The position numbers and the translations under genes were made by a program. A model generated the notes under the pieces. The model made no database searches and was not told the DNA's origin. It saw only the letters and a program-made list of their open reading frames with translations. From the NCBI RefSeq assembly GCF_036186745.1, contig NZ_CP108086.1, positions 8,122,001 through 8,186,000 of the forward strand: a stretch of DNA of 64,000 bases, read 5' to 3'. The stretch is from Microbispora hainanensis (GTDB lineage Bacteria; Actinomycetota; Actinomycetes; Streptosporangiales; Streptosporangiaceae). Positions 16,395-24,918 of this stretch are shown in pieces (position 1 is the stretch's first letter; each line of letters starts with the position of its first letter).

Positions 16395-17333
16395 TTAGCT
16401 GGCTGGGGTGAGGATAGCCGGGGCGGTTTGGGTTCGGTAGTGGGTCTCGAATTCGGCTGGTGGAAGGTCGTTGCAGGCGCTGTGGAGGCGCCGGTTGTTG
16501 TACCAGTCGACCCATTCCATGGTGGCGATCTCGACGTCGTCCAGGCCGTTCCACGGGCCGCGCCGGTGGATCAGCTCGGTCTTGTACAGCCCGATGGTGC
16601 TTTCGGCCAGGGCGTTGTCATAGCTGTCCCCTCGAGATCCGACCGAGCAGACCGCCCCGGCACCCGACAGGCGCTCGGTGTAGCGAATCGACAGATACTG
16701 GCAGCCGCGGTCGGAGTGGTGCACCAGGCCCTCCAGCCGCCGTCCGTCTCCGCGACGCCAGATGGCCATCTCCAGGGCGTCCAGCGCCAGGTCGGTGCGC
16801 AGATGATCGGCCAGACGCCACCCGACGATCATCCGCGAGAACGCGTCGATCACCAGCGCCGCGTACACGAACCCCGACGCGGTGGGGATGTAGGTCAGGT
16901 CGGCGACCCACAACCGGTTGGGGGAGGGGGCGGTGAAGTCGCGTTTGACCAGGTCGGCGGGCCGGTCAATGAGAGCATCGGGGATCGTGGTCGGTCGCTT
17001 GTGGTCCCCGCGAACCGCCCCGGCCAGCCCCAGGCGCTTCATCAGCCGGGCCACGGTACAGCGGGCCACGCGGGTGCCGCGCCGGTTGAGCTCCTTCCAC
17101 ATCTTGCGCACGCCATACACCTCGAAGTTCTCGTTCCACACCGTGGTGATCTCGGCCATGAGCTGGGCGTCCCGCACCTGCCGGGCTGAGGGCGGACGGG
17201 ACTTGGCCGCGTAGTACGTCGACGTCGCCACCTGCAACACCTGGCAGATCGGCTCGACGCCGAAAGCGCCGCGGTGAGCGTCGATGAAGGCGACTACCTG
17301 GGCGGCCGGGGGTCGAGTTCGGCCGCGAAAAAA
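16395..17333 (-). CDS. IS3 transposase, orfB part (DDE integrase domain)
   Basis: The catalytic half of the IS3 transposase. The frame is read from the slippery site at 17333-17328. An HTH_21-like region (FGVEPICQVLQVATSTYYAA) precedes the rve integrase core with Asp in WVADLTYI, Asp in HHSDRGCQY and Glu in NALAESTIG; the last two are exactly 35 residues apart (DD35E). The C-terminus has VDWYNNRRLHSACNDLPPAEFE. In IS3 elements this part is made as a fusion with OrfA through -1 frameshifting. Both halves appear intact, so the element may be active. Confidence 0.93.
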   Translation of the reverse strand, partial: FFRGRTRPPAAQVVAFIDAHRGAFGVEPICQVLQVATSTYYAAKSRPPSARQVRDAQLMAEITTVWNENFEVYGVRKMWKELNRRGTRVARCTVARLMKRLGLAGAVRGDHKRPTTIPDALIDRPADLVKRDFTAPSPNRLWVADLTYIPTASGFVYAALVIDAFSRMIVGWRLADHLRTDLALDALEMAIWRRGDGRRLEGLVHHSDRGCQYLSIRYTERLSGAGAVCSVGSRGDSYDNALAESTIGLYKTELIHRRGPWNGLDDVEIATMEWVDWYNNRRLHSACNDLPPAEFETHYRTQTAPAILTPAS

Positions 17334-17614
17334 GCGGCCGCGGCCTTGAGGATCTCGTTGGCGCGGCGCAGCTCGCGCACCTCGCGCTCCAACTCGGCGA
17401 TCCGCTGGGCGTCGGTGGTCGAGGTGCCCGGCCGCTGCCCCTCGTCGATCTCGGCCTGGCGCACCCACCCGCGCAATGCCTCGCGGTGAACACCGAGCTG
17501 ATCGGCCACCCGGGCGATCGCGCCGGGGGCACCGCCGGTCTGCCGGCGGACCTCAAAGACCATGCGCACCGCGCGCTCTCGAAGCTCTTGGGGATACTTC
17601 CTCGGGGCTGGCAT
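17294..17614 (-). CDS. IS3 transposase, orfA part (helix-turn-helix)
   Basis: A 106-residue protein starting MPAPRKYPQELRERAVRMV with an IS3/IS911-type helix-turn-helix (GAIARVADQLGVHREALRGW) and a leucine-zipper-like segment (RIAELEREVRELRRANEILK), which in this family mediates oligomerisation. It ends shortly after the T6 run where ribosomes can slip into orfB. The ATG at 17614 is chosen because family members start at this motif. Confidence 0.92.
   Translation of the reverse strand: MPAPRKYPQELRERAVRMVFEVRRQTGGAPGAIARVADQLGVHREALRGWVRQAEIDEGQRPGTSTTDAQRIAELEREVRELRRANEILKAAAAFFAAELDPRPPR
17328..17333 (-). other. Programmed -1 frameshift site of the IS3 transposase
   Basis: On the minus strand the sequence GCT-TTT-TTC in the orfA frame becomes CGC-TTT-TTT in the orfB frame after a -1 slip. 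The run of six T is the slippery core. This is the expected position, in the last codons of orfA. Confidence 0.75.
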
Positions 17615-17659
17615 CGTGACGTGATTCTCCCTTCCGCCAGCAGATGATGCTGGCTTCAG

Positions 17660-17672
17660 GGCCTCCACGAAA
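17660..17672. repeat. IS3-family terminal inverted repeat (orfA-side end)
   Basis: GGCCTCCACGAAA, the exact complement of 16379-16391. It lies 45 bases upstream of the orfA start. Confidence 0.9.
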
Positions 17673-17775
17673 GTCGGAGTGGTTCATCCCTACCCTGGGC
17701 AACTGGCCCGGCCGGGTGGGCATCGCGTTCCACCCGCGTTCGACGTCGTCCTACGGGGTTGTTAGCGTGCCGCGC

Positions 17776-18306
17776 ATGTCAGACCTTGGACATGTCCCTT
17801 GGCCGCCTGAGCCGATCCGGACCGAGCGGCTCGTGCTCCGTGAGCCCGAGGCGCGGGACCGTACGACGTTCGCCGAGCTGCTCGCCTCGCCGGAGGTGCA
17901 CACCTACCTCGGCGGTCCCCGCCCGCGTGACGTGCTTGAGCGTGAGCTGCCCGAGGTGCCCGAGCGGTGGCCCGGGAGCTTCGTCGTCGAGCTCGACGGG
18001 GCGATGATCGGCCACATCCTGCTCAGGAGAGCGACCGAGCACCGTCGCCCGGCCGCCGTGGGGAAGGCCGATCTCGGTTACCTGTTCCTGCCGACCGCTT
18101 GGGGGCACGGGTACGCCGCCGAGGCATGCGCGGCGGCGCTTGGCTGGTTCGATGCCACACTTCCCGGCGAGCCGGTGGTGCTCACCACCCAGAGCGCCAA
18201 CATCGCCTCGATGCGCCTCGCGGCGAAGCTGGGGTTCAGCGAGGTCGAGCGGTTTCATGCCTGGGACGCCGAGCAGTGGCTCGGCATGCGCCTCCCGGCC
18301 ACCTGA
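17776..18306 (+). CDS. GNAT-family acetyltransferase (RimJ/RimL-like)
   Basis: A 176-residue acetyltransferase of the RimJ/RimL type: IRTERLVLREPEARDRTTFAEL at the N-terminus, LGYLFLPTAWGHGYAAEACA as the acetyl-CoA site, and NIASMRLAAKLGFSEVERFH at the C-terminus. Length and layout are typical. The ATG at 17776 is preferred; a GTG three codons upstream is possible. The IS3 element ends 103 bases upstream, so its promoter region may have been altered by the insertion. The substrate (a ribosomal protein, an antibiotic or a small amine) cannot be told. Confidence 0.9.
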   Translation: MSDLGHVPWPPEPIRTERLVLREPEARDRTTFAELLASPEVHTYLGGPRPRDVLERELPEVPERWPGSFVVELDGAMIGHILLRRATEHRRPAAVGKADLGYLFLPTAWGHGYAAEACAAALGWFDATLPGEPVVLTTQSANIASMRLAAKLGFSEVERFHAWDAEQWLGMRLPAT

Positions 18307-18339
18307 CAAGACCCAAGCCGATCAGGACGACGAAGACTC

Positions 18340-18364
18340 CCCGCCGGTCCCTGGGGACGGCGGG
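18340..18364. terminator. Bidirectional terminator hairpin
   Basis: CCCGCCG-G-TCC pairs with GGA-CGGCGGG: ten base pairs with one bulged G and a 4-base CTGG loop. It lies between the ends of the convergent GNAT gene (18306) and the acyl-CoA dehydrogenase gene (18423). Confidence 0.65.
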
Positions 18365-18422
18365 AAGGAATCCAACGCGCGAGCCGCCGAGGCCGGGTGG
18401 TCCGGCCACGGCGGGATGGGGT

Positions 18423-19571
18423 TCAGGCGGGCAGGCCGAGCTCGCGGGCGATGAGCATGCGCTGCACCTCGCTGGTGCCCTCACCGATCTCCAGGATCTT
18501 CGCGTCCCGGTAGAAACGGCCGACGGGGAACTCGTTCATGAAGCCGTAGCCGCCGAAGATCTGGGTCGCGTCGCGGGAGTTGTCCATCGCCGCGTTGGAC
18601 GAGACGAGCTTGGCGATCGCGGCCTCCTTCTTGAACGGCAGGCCGGCCAGCATGCGCTCGGCGGCGTGGTAGTAGGCCAGGCGGGCGGTGTGCACCCGGG
18701 CCTCCATGTCTGCGATCTTGAACTGGATGGCCTGGTAGTGGCCGATTTCGTGGCCGAAGGCCCGGCGCTCCCGCACGTACCGCAGCGACTCGTCCACGCA
18801 GCCCTGGGCGAGGCCGACCGACAGCGCGGCGATGGCCACCCGGCCCTCGTCGAGCGTCTGGAGGAACTGCGCGTAGCCCCGGCCGCGCTCGCCCAGCAGG
18901 TTCTCCTCCGGCACCCGGCAGTCGGTGAACGACAGCTCCCGGGTGTCGGAGGCCGACCACCCGACCTTGGAGTATTTCTTCGACACGGTGAAGCCGGGCG
19001 TGCCCGACGGCACGAGGATCGTGGAGATCTCCGGCCTGCCGTCCTCCCGGCGGCCGGTGATCGCCGCCACGGCGACGACGCCGGTGATGTCGGTGCCCGA
19101 GTTGGTGATGAACGCCTTCGAGCCGTTGATCACCCATTCGCCGCCGTCGAGGACGGCCGTGGTGCGCATGCCGCCCGGCACGTCGGAGCCGCCGCCGGGC
19201 TCGGTCAGGCCGAACGCCCCGAGGATCTCCCCCGTGGCCATCTTCGGCAGCCAGCGCTCCTTCTGGGCGTCCGTGCCGAACCGCAGGATGGGCATCTCGC
19301 CCAGCGAGACCGCCGCCTCCAGGGTGATCGCCACCGACGAGTCGACCCTGGCCAGCTCCTCCAGGGCGAGGCACAGCGCGAAGTAGTCGCCGCCCATGCC
19401 GCCGTACTCCTCCGGGACGGGCAGGCCGAACAGGCCCATCGCGCCCATCTTGCGGACGATCTCGTACGGGAACTCGCACCGCTCGTAGTAGTCCCCGATG
19501 ACGGGGGCCACCACCTCGCGGGCGAACTCCTCGACCGACTTGCGCAGCTCGATGTGCTCGTCGTTGAGCAT
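18423..19571 (-). CDS. acdH: Acyl-CoA dehydrogenase (branched/short-chain, AcdH-like)
   Basis: A 382-residue FAD flavoprotein of the acyl-CoA dehydrogenase family. N-terminal helices, the FAD/substrate segment LGAFGLTEPGGGSDVPG, and a C-terminal domain with IFGGYGFMNEFPVGRFYRDA are all present. Glu364 in IGEGTSEVQ sits at the catalytic-base position of short- and medium-chain dehydrogenases. True isovaleryl-CoA dehydrogenases lack Glu here and use one elsewhere. This suggests a branched- or short-chain dehydrogenase able to act on isovaleryl-, isobutyryl- or methylbutyryl-CoA. It is the last gene of the operon and starts one base after the HMG-CoA lyase stop. Confidence 0.93.
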   Translation of the reverse strand: MLNDEHIELRKSVEEFAREVVAPVIGDYYERCEFPYEIVRKMGAMGLFGLPVPEEYGGMGGDYFALCLALEELARVDSSVAITLEAAVSLGEMPILRFGTDAQKERWLPKMATGEILGAFGLTEPGGGSDVPGGMRTTAVLDGGEWVINGSKAFITNSGTDITGVVAVAAITGRREDGRPEISTILVPSGTPGFTVSKKYSKVGWSASDTRELSFTDCRVPEENLLGERGRGYAQFLQTLDEGRVAIAALSVGLAQGCVDESLRYVRERRAFGHEIGHYQAIQFKIADMEARVHTARLAYYHAAERMLAGLPFKKEAAIAKLVSSNAAMDNSRDATQIFGGYGFMNEFPVGRFYRDAKILEIGEGTSEVQRMLIARELGLPA

Positions 19572-19572
19572 C

Positions 19573-20457
19573 TCAGATCTCCTTCGCCAGGGCCTGGACG
19601 ACGCGGGAGGGGCTCGGCCGGCCCAGGATCTCGGCGAGCCAGAGGCTGGTGGCGGTCAGCGACCTGACGTCCACCCCGGTCTCGACGCCGAGACCGTCGA
19701 GCATCCACACCAGGTCCTCGGTCGCGAGGTTGCCGGTGGCGCTCTTGGCGTACGGGCAGCCGCCGATGCCGCCCGCGGAGGAGTCCACGACCGTGATCCC
19801 CCGCTTGATCGCGGTGAGCGTGTTGGCCAGGGCCTGGCCGTAGGTGTCGTGGAAGTGGACGGCCAGCCGGTCGGTCCCGACCCCCGCCTCGGCGAACGCG
19901 TCGAGCAGCGCCTCGACGTGCCGGGGCGTGCCGACGCCGATCGTGTCGCCGAGCGACAGCTCGTAGCAGCCGAGGTCGAGCAGCCGGCGGCCCACCCGGG
20001 CGACCTGCTCGGGCGCGACCGGCCCCTCCCAGGGGTCGGCGAAGCACATCGAGACGTACGCCCTGACCCGCATGCCGTGGGCGAGGGCCCGTTCGACGAC
20101 GGGGGCGAACATCTCGAACTGCGACTCGACGGTCCGGTTGAGGTTGCGCCGGGCGAACGACTCGGTGGCGCTGCCGAAGATCGCGATGTCGGTGACGCCC
20201 TGCTCCAAGGCACGGTCGAGCCCCCGCTCGTTGGGGACGAGCACCGGGTAGCGCACCCCGGGCACCCGGGGCAGGCTCTCCAGCAGCTCCGCGGCGTCGG
20301 CGAGCTGGGGGATCCACTTGGGGTGGACGAAGCTCGTCGCCTCGATGGTCGTCAGCCCGGCCTCGGCCAGCCGCCCGATGAACTCGCGCTTGACCTCGAC
20401 GGGAACGATGGCCGACTCGTTCTGCAGGCCGTCGCGCGGGCCGACCTCGTAGATCAT
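19573..20457 (-). CDS. hmgL: Hydroxymethylglutaryl-CoA lyase
   Basis: A 294-residue lyase splitting HMG-CoA into acetoacetate and acetyl-CoA, the last step of leucine breakdown. Family residues are in place: Arg8-Asp9 in GPRDGLQNE, VHFHDTYGQALANTL with the metal-binding His, and the signature GGIGGCPYAKSATGN with the catalytic Cys. The ATG at 20457 shares a base with the stop of the biotin carboxylase gene (TGATG), so the two are coupled. Confidence 0.95.
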   Translation of the reverse strand: MIYEVGPRDGLQNESAIVPVEVKREFIGRLAEAGLTTIEATSFVHPKWIPQLADAAELLESLPRVPGVRYPVLVPNERGLDRALEQGVTDIAIFGSATESFARRNLNRTVESQFEMFAPVVERALAHGMRVRAYVSMCFADPWEGPVAPEQVARVGRRLLDLGCYELSLGDTIGVGTPRHVEALLDAFAEAGVGTDRLAVHFHDTYGQALANTLTAIKRGITVVDSSAGGIGGCPYAKSATGNLATEDLVWMLDGLGVETGVDVRSLTATSLWLAEILGRPSPSRVVQALAKEI

Positions 20458-22427
20458 CACTCGCACGGCGTCACCTTCGCCACGATCGCGTCCAGCTCCA
20501 CCGTCTGCCCCGGCCGGACTCGCAGCTCGGCGAGCACGCCGTCGGCCGGCGCCGTCAAGGTGTGTTCCATCTTCATCGCCTCCACGACGACCAGCGGCTG
20601 CCCGGCGGTGACCCGGTCGCCCTCCGCCGCCTTCACCAGCAGCACCGTCCCCGGCATCGGGCTGCGTACGGCTCCGTCGCCGGCGAGCGCCCCGCCCTGC
20701 CGGTCCTTCGGGTCGCCGGGTTCGTGCCGGGTGACGGACCATGCCCGGCCGCCCTCGGCGAGCCACACCGTGTCGTGGTCGCGGGCCACGGCGTACTTCC
20801 GGGTGACGCCGCCGAGGGTGACCGCCGCCTCATCCGTCGCCTCATCCGTGCCCGTCCACTCCAGCCGGGCCCGGCCAAGTGAACGATCGTTAACTTCGAT
20901 CTCCGCGTCGCCGGCCGCGCCCCGGACCCGTACGGGCACCCCGAGCCGGTGCACGGTCCAGGCCGGTTCCCCGATCCGCCAGCCGTCCGCGACGTCCCAC
21001 GGGTCGCCCGAGGCGGAGCGGACCACACCGGAGCGGTCGAAGCCGGAGTGGACGACGAGCGCGGCGGCGGCGAGCACCTCGTCGGGCACCTCGCCGCTCA
21101 CCAGGCCGCCGAGCCGCCGTTCGACCAGCCCGGTGTCGAGCCGCCCGGCGGCGACCTCCGGGTCGGCCAGCAGCGCGCGCAGGAACCCGATGTTCGTGGT
21201 GACCCCGAGGATCACGGTCGAGCCGAGCGCCCGGTCGAGGGCCGCGAGCGCGCCCGCCCGATCGGGGGCCCAGGCGACCGCCTTGGCCAGCATGGGGTCG
21301 TAGTCGCTGCCGACCACCGTGCCCTCGGCCGGCCCGGAATCGAACCGGACGCCCTCGCCCGCGGGCTCGCGCAGCCGCAGCACGCGCCCGCCCGTGGGCA
21401 GGAAGTCGCGGGCCGGGTCCTCGGCGTACACGCGGGCCTCGACGGCGTGGCCGCGCAGGCGCACCGCGTCCTGCCCGAACGGCAGCGGCTCCCCCGCGGC
21501 GATCCGCAGTTGCAGCTCGACCAGGTCGAGGCCGGTGACCATCTCGGTGACCGGGTGCTCGACCTGCAGCCGGGTGTTCATCTCCATGAAGAAGAACTCG
21601 CCGGGCCGGTCACCGGGGACGATGAACTCGACCGTCCCGGCGCCGACGTAGCCGACCGACCGGGCGGCCTCCACCGCCGCCGCGCCCATCCGGGCCCGCG
21701 TCTGTTCGTCGAGCAGCGGCGAGGGCGCCTCCTCCACGATCTTCTGGTGGCGGCGCTGCAGGCTGCACTCGCGTTCGCCCAGGTGGACGACGTTGCCGTG
21801 GCCGTCGGCCATGACCTGGATCTCGATGTGCCGGGGCCGGTCCACGAACCGCTCGATCAGCAGGGTGCCGTCCCCGAAGGCCGCCGTCGCCGTACGGCGG
21901 GCCGACTCGACGGCGGCGGGCAGGGCGTCGGCGGACTCGACCCGCAGCATGCCCTTGCCGCCCCCGCCCGCGGACGGCTTGATCAGCACGGGGAAGCCGA
22001 CGCGCGCGGCGACCTCGGCCAGGTCGTCGTGCGGCTCCGCGCCGCCGGGCACGACCGGCACGCCCGCGCGGGCGACCGTCTCCTTGGCCCGGATCTTGTC
22101 GCCCATGGCCTCGATGGCCGCGGCGGGCGGGCCGACGAACACCAGGCCCTCGGCCGCGCAGCGCCGGGCGAACCCGGCGTTCTCGGCGAGGAAGCCGTAG
22201 CCGGGATGGACGGCCTCGGCACCGCTCACCCGGACCGCCTCGATGATCCCGTCGATGTCGAGGTAGCCGCGCGGGAGCCGTACGGCGAGGTCGGCCTCGC
22301 GCACGTGGCGGGCATCGCGGTCGGCGTCGCTGTGCACGGCGACCGCGCGCACGCCCAGGGCCCGCAGCGTACGGATGATCCGGACGGCGATCTCGCCCCG
22401 GTTGGCGATCAGCACACTGGTGAACAT
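20457..22427 (-). CDS. mccA: Acyl-CoA carboxylase alpha subunit (biotin carboxylase + BCCP), probably methylcrotonyl-CoA carboxylase
   Basis: A 656-residue biotin-dependent carboxylase subunit. The biotin-carboxylase core covers about residues 1-450: LIANRGEIAVRIIRT, the ATP-grasp loop SAGGGGKGMLRVES, EVNTR-like FFMEMNTRLQVEHPVTE, and RLRGHAVEARVYAED. A linker domain and a C-terminal biotinyl domain follow, with VVVEAMKMEHTL and biotin-accepting Lys619. The start is ATG 22427; a GTG directly before it is an alternative. Together with the carboxyltransferase upstream it should make 3-methylglutaconyl-CoA; the substrate is inferred from the neighbouring HMG-CoA lyase gene. Confidence 0.94.
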   Translation of the reverse strand: MFTSVLIANRGEIAVRIIRTLRALGVRAVAVHSDADRDARHVREADLAVRLPRGYLDIDGIIEAVRVSGAEAVHPGYGFLAENAGFARRCAAEGLVFVGPPAAAIEAMGDKIRAKETVARAGVPVVPGGAEPHDDLAEVAARVGFPVLIKPSAGGGGKGMLRVESADALPAAVESARRTATAAFGDGTLLIERFVDRPRHIEIQVMADGHGNVVHLGERECSLQRRHQKIVEEAPSPLLDEQTRARMGAAAVEAARSVGYVGAGTVEFIVPGDRPGEFFFMEMNTRLQVEHPVTEMVTGLDLVELQLRIAAGEPLPFGQDAVRLRGHAVEARVYAEDPARDFLPTGGRVLRLREPAGEGVRFDSGPAEGTVVGSDYDPMLAKAVAWAPDRAGALAALDRALGSTVILGVTTNIGFLRALLADPEVAAGRLDTGLVERRLGGLVSGEVPDEVLAAAALVVHSGFDRSGVVRSASGDPWDVADGWRIGEPAWTVHRLGVPVRVRGAAGDAEIEVNDRSLGRARLEWTGTDEATDEAAVTLGGVTRKYAVARDHDTVWLAEGGRAWSVTRHEPGDPKDRQGGALAGDGAVRSPMPGTVLLVKAAEGDRVTAGQPLVVVEAMKMEHTLTAPADGVLAELRVRPGQTVELDAIVAKVTPCE

Positions 22428-22440
22428 CACGAGCTCGACC

Positions 22441-24015
22441 TCACATCCGGAAGACGCCGTAGCCGACGGGTTCGAGGGGGGCGTTCGCGGCGGCGCCGAG
22501 CGCCAGGCCGAGGACGGTCCTGGTGTCCGCCGGGTCGATCACCCCGTCGTCCCACAGGCGCGCGGTCGAGTAGTAGGGGTTGCCCTGGTGTTCGTACTGG
22601 GCCCGGATCTCGTCGGCGTCGGCGTCGCCGACCATGGTGAGCACGGTGGCGGCCTGCTCGCCGCCCATGACCGAGATGCGGGCGTTCGGCCACATCCACA
22701 GGAAGCGGGGCGAGTAGGCGCGGCCGGCCATCGCGTAGTTGCCCGCGCCGAACGAGCCGCCGATGATCACGGTGAACTTCGGCACCCGGGCGCAGGCGAC
22801 CGCCGTCACCATCTTCGCGCCGTGCTTGGCGATGCCCCCGGCCTCGTACGCCTTGCCGACCATGAAGCCGCTGATGTTCTGCAGGAACACCAGCGGGATC
22901 GACCGCCGGTCGCACAGCTCGACGAAGTGCGCGCCCTTGAGCGCCGACTCGCTGAACAGGATGCCGTTGTTGGCCACGATCCCCACCGGGTGCCCGTGGA
23001 TCCGGGCGAACCCGGTGACGAGGGTCGGGCCGTACTCGGCCTTGAACTCCAGGAACCGGCTGCCGTCGACCACCCGGGCGATCACCTCGCGCACGTCGTA
23101 CGGTCGGCGGGTGTCCTGGGGGACGATGCCGTACAGGTCGCGCGGGTCGTGCAGCGGCGGTTCGGCGGGGGCGACGTCCCAGGGGCGGGGGCCCTTCGGT
23201 GCGAGCGTCGACACGATGTCGCGCACGATCTTGAGGGCGTGCGCGTCGTCTTCGGCGAGGTGGTCGGTGACGCCGCTGACGCGGGCGTGGACCTCGCCGC
23301 CGCCCAGTTCCTCGGCCGTGACGGTCTCGCCGGTCGCGGCCTTCACCAGCGGCGGCCCGCCCAGGAAGATCGTGCCCTGGCCGCGGACGATCACCGCCTC
23401 GTCGCTCATCGCCGGGACGTACGCGCCGCCGGCGGTGCAGGAGCCGAGCACGGCCGCGATCTGCGGGATGCCCCGCGCCGACATGGTGGCCTGGTTGTAG
23501 AAGATGCGGCCGAAGTGCTCGCGGTCGGGGAACACCTCGTCCTGTTTGGGCAGGAAGGCGCCGCCCGAGTCGACCAGGTAGACGCACGGCAGGTGGTTGT
23601 GGAGGGCGACCTCCTGGGCGCGCAGGTGCTTCTTGACCGTGATCGGGTAGTACGTGCCGCCCTTGACGGTGGCGTCGTTGGCCACGATCACGACCTCGCG
23701 CCCGCTCACCCGGCCCACGCCGGTGATGATCCCGGCGGCCGGGGCCTGGTCGTCGTACATGCCGGTGGCCGCGAGCGGGGACAGCTCCAGGAAGCGCCCG
23801 CCGGGGTCGAGGAGCGTGTCGACGCGGTCTCTGGGCAGCAGCTTGCCGCGCTGGACGTGCCTGGTCCGAGCCCGCTCGGGGCCGCCGCGCGCCGCCGCCG
23901 CGAGCCGTTCCCGCAACTCCGCGACCAGGCGTTCGTTCGCCTCCGCGTTGCGCTTGTACGGCTCGCCGCCCGGGTCGCACCGGCTCTCCAGCACCGGCCA
24001 GTCACTCGTGCTCAT
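22441..24015 (-). CDS. mccB: Acyl-CoA carboxylase beta subunit (carboxyltransferase), probably methylcrotonyl-CoA
   Basis: A 524-residue carboxyltransferase with both halves of the crotonase-like fold. It has GSCTAGGAYVPAMSDEAVIV in the N-terminal half, and ALKGAHFVELCDRRSIPLVFL and GGSFGAGNYAMAGRAYSPRFLWMWP in the C-terminal half. These match methylcrotonyl-CoA carboxylase beta subunits better than propionyl-CoA carboxylases. It is the first gene of the operon, followed after 13 bases by the alpha subunit. A TetR gene is divergent, with an operator-like dyad just upstream of this start. Confidence 0.94.
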   Translation of the reverse strand: MSTSDWPVLESRCDPGGEPYKRNAEANERLVAELRERLAAAARGGPERARTRHVQRGKLLPRDRVDTLLDPGGRFLELSPLAATGMYDDQAPAAGIITGVGRVSGREVVIVANDATVKGGTYYPITVKKHLRAQEVALHNHLPCVYLVDSGGAFLPKQDEVFPDREHFGRIFYNQATMSARGIPQIAAVLGSCTAGGAYVPAMSDEAVIVRGQGTIFLGGPPLVKAATGETVTAEELGGGEVHARVSGVTDHLAEDDAHALKIVRDIVSTLAPKGPRPWDVAPAEPPLHDPRDLYGIVPQDTRRPYDVREVIARVVDGSRFLEFKAEYGPTLVTGFARIHGHPVGIVANNGILFSESALKGAHFVELCDRRSIPLVFLQNISGFMVGKAYEAGGIAKHGAKMVTAVACARVPKFTVIIGGSFGAGNYAMAGRAYSPRFLWMWPNARISVMGGEQAATVLTMVGDADADEIRAQYEHQGNPYYSTARLWDDGVIDPADTRTVLGLALGAAANAPLEPVGYGVFRM

Positions 24016-24022
24016 GCTCGGA

Positions 24023-24040
24023 TGTTAGTCATCATTAACA
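24023..24040. promoter_or_regulatory. Operator-like dyad TGTTA-N8-TAACA between mccB and the TetR gene
   Basis: The 18-base element at 24023-24040 is symmetric at 7 of 9 base pairs, with perfect 5-base outer arms. It lies in the 46-base gap between the divergent mccB and TetR genes and is much more AT-rich than its surroundings. This is the expected site for autoregulation and control of the leucine operon. Confidence 0.65.
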
Positions 24041-24061
24041 GACTCCGTCTACCATGGTGCC

Positions 24062-24652
24062 GTGAAGACCGGGAGGACCGAGAAGACCCCTACCCGCAAT
24101 CGGCGGGCCGAGATCCTGGAGGCTGCCGCGGACCTCTTCGCGGCGCGTGGCTTCCACGGCGTGTCCATCGAGGACATCGGTGCGGCCGTGGGGGTGTCGG
24201 GACCGGCGCTCTACCGGCACTTCAGCGGCAAGGAGGCGCTGCTCACCGAGATGCTGCTCGACATCAGCGAGCGGCTGCGCGAGCAGGGGGCGCGGCTGGC
24301 CACCACCGCCGACCCGGACACCGCGGAGGCCACGCTCGACGCGCTGCTGTCCGGGCACATCGCGTTCGCGCTGACCCATCCCGCGCTCATCCGCGTCCAC
24401 GAACGCGAGCTCGACAACGTGCCGGAACAGGCCCGCCGGGCCATCCGGCGGCTGCAGCGGCTCTACGTGGAGGAGTGGGTGACCGTGCTGTCCGAGCTGC
24501 ACCCCGCGTGCCCGCCCGCGCGGCTGCGCGCCGCCACCCACGCGGTCTTCGGCCTGCTCAACTCCACCCCGCGCAGCGCCGGGGAACTCGCCCCCGAGGC
24601 CATGGCCGGCCTGCTCCGCGACATGGCCCGCGCCGCGCTGGCACGCCTCTGA
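24062..24652 (+). CDS. TetR-family regulator of the divergent leucine/isovalerate operon
   Basis: A 196-residue TetR regulator. The N-terminal helix-turn-helix reads RAEILEAAADLFAARGFHGV, then SIEDIGAAVGVSGPALYRHF. The ligand-binding domain is mostly helical and ends LLRDMARAALARL. The start is a GTG at 24062; a nearby ATG at 24054 is out of frame. Only 46 bases separate it from mccB on the opposite strand. Regulators in this position in related clusters are thought to sense acyl-CoA intermediates; that is inference here. Confidence 0.93.
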   Translation: MKTGRTEKTPTRNRRAEILEAAADLFAARGFHGVSIEDIGAAVGVSGPALYRHFSGKEALLTEMLLDISERLREQGARLATTADPDTAEATLDALLSGHIAFALTHPALIRVHERELDNVPEQARRAIRRLQRLYVEEWVTVLSELHPACPPARLRAATHAVFGLLNSTPRSAGELAPEAMAGLLRDMARAALARL

Positions 24653-24758
24653 CCGGACGGAACATTTCTCCAAGACACCCAGGTCCCGCGCCTGCGACGC
24701 TCGACGTCCGGCACGGCCCCAGGCAGGGGCCGCGCAGTGAGGAGCGGCAGGAGGGACG

Positions 24759-24912
24759 ATGACGAACAACGCGGACAGCACGGACAACGCGCCGGGGTCC
24801 GGCCTGCCGGTGCTGGTCTGGATCCACGGCGGCATGTTCACCAAGGGGTCCGGATCCGTCCCCGGCTATCGCGGCACCTCCTCCGCCCGCGACGGGGTCG
24901 TGTGCGTCACGA
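24759..24912 (+). pseudogene. Type-B carboxylesterase fragment (start of a chimeric remnant)
   Basis: A good ribosome site (AGGAGGG) and ATG begin a frame encoding LPVLVWIHGGMFTKGSGSVP then GYRGTSSARDGVVCVTI. This is unmistakably the oxyanion-hole region of a type-B carboxylesterase (para-nitrobenzyl esterase type). An intact enzyme has about 100 residues before this segment and about 350 after it, including the catalytic Ser, Glu and His. All of these are missing. The frame runs straight into an unrelated AraC fragment in another frame. It looks like deletion debris. The frame stays open to 25193 but is no longer meaningful. Confidence 0.75.
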
Positions 24913-24918
24913 TCAAAA

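Larger units (their letters stand above)
16379..17672 (-). mobile_element. IS3-family insertion sequence, apparently complete
   Basis: The element is about 1.29 kb and bounded by a perfect 13-base inverted repeat, TTTCGTGGAGGCC at 16379-16391 and its complement at 17660-17672. It carries the two-frame transposase typical of IS3: orfA, then orfB in the -1 frame, with an A6/T6 slippery run at the junction. Both frames are open and the DDE residues are intact. No convincing target duplication is seen at the ends (GAG on one side, GTC on the other), so the exact ends may extend by a base or two. No host gene is visibly interrupted. Confidence 0.93.
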
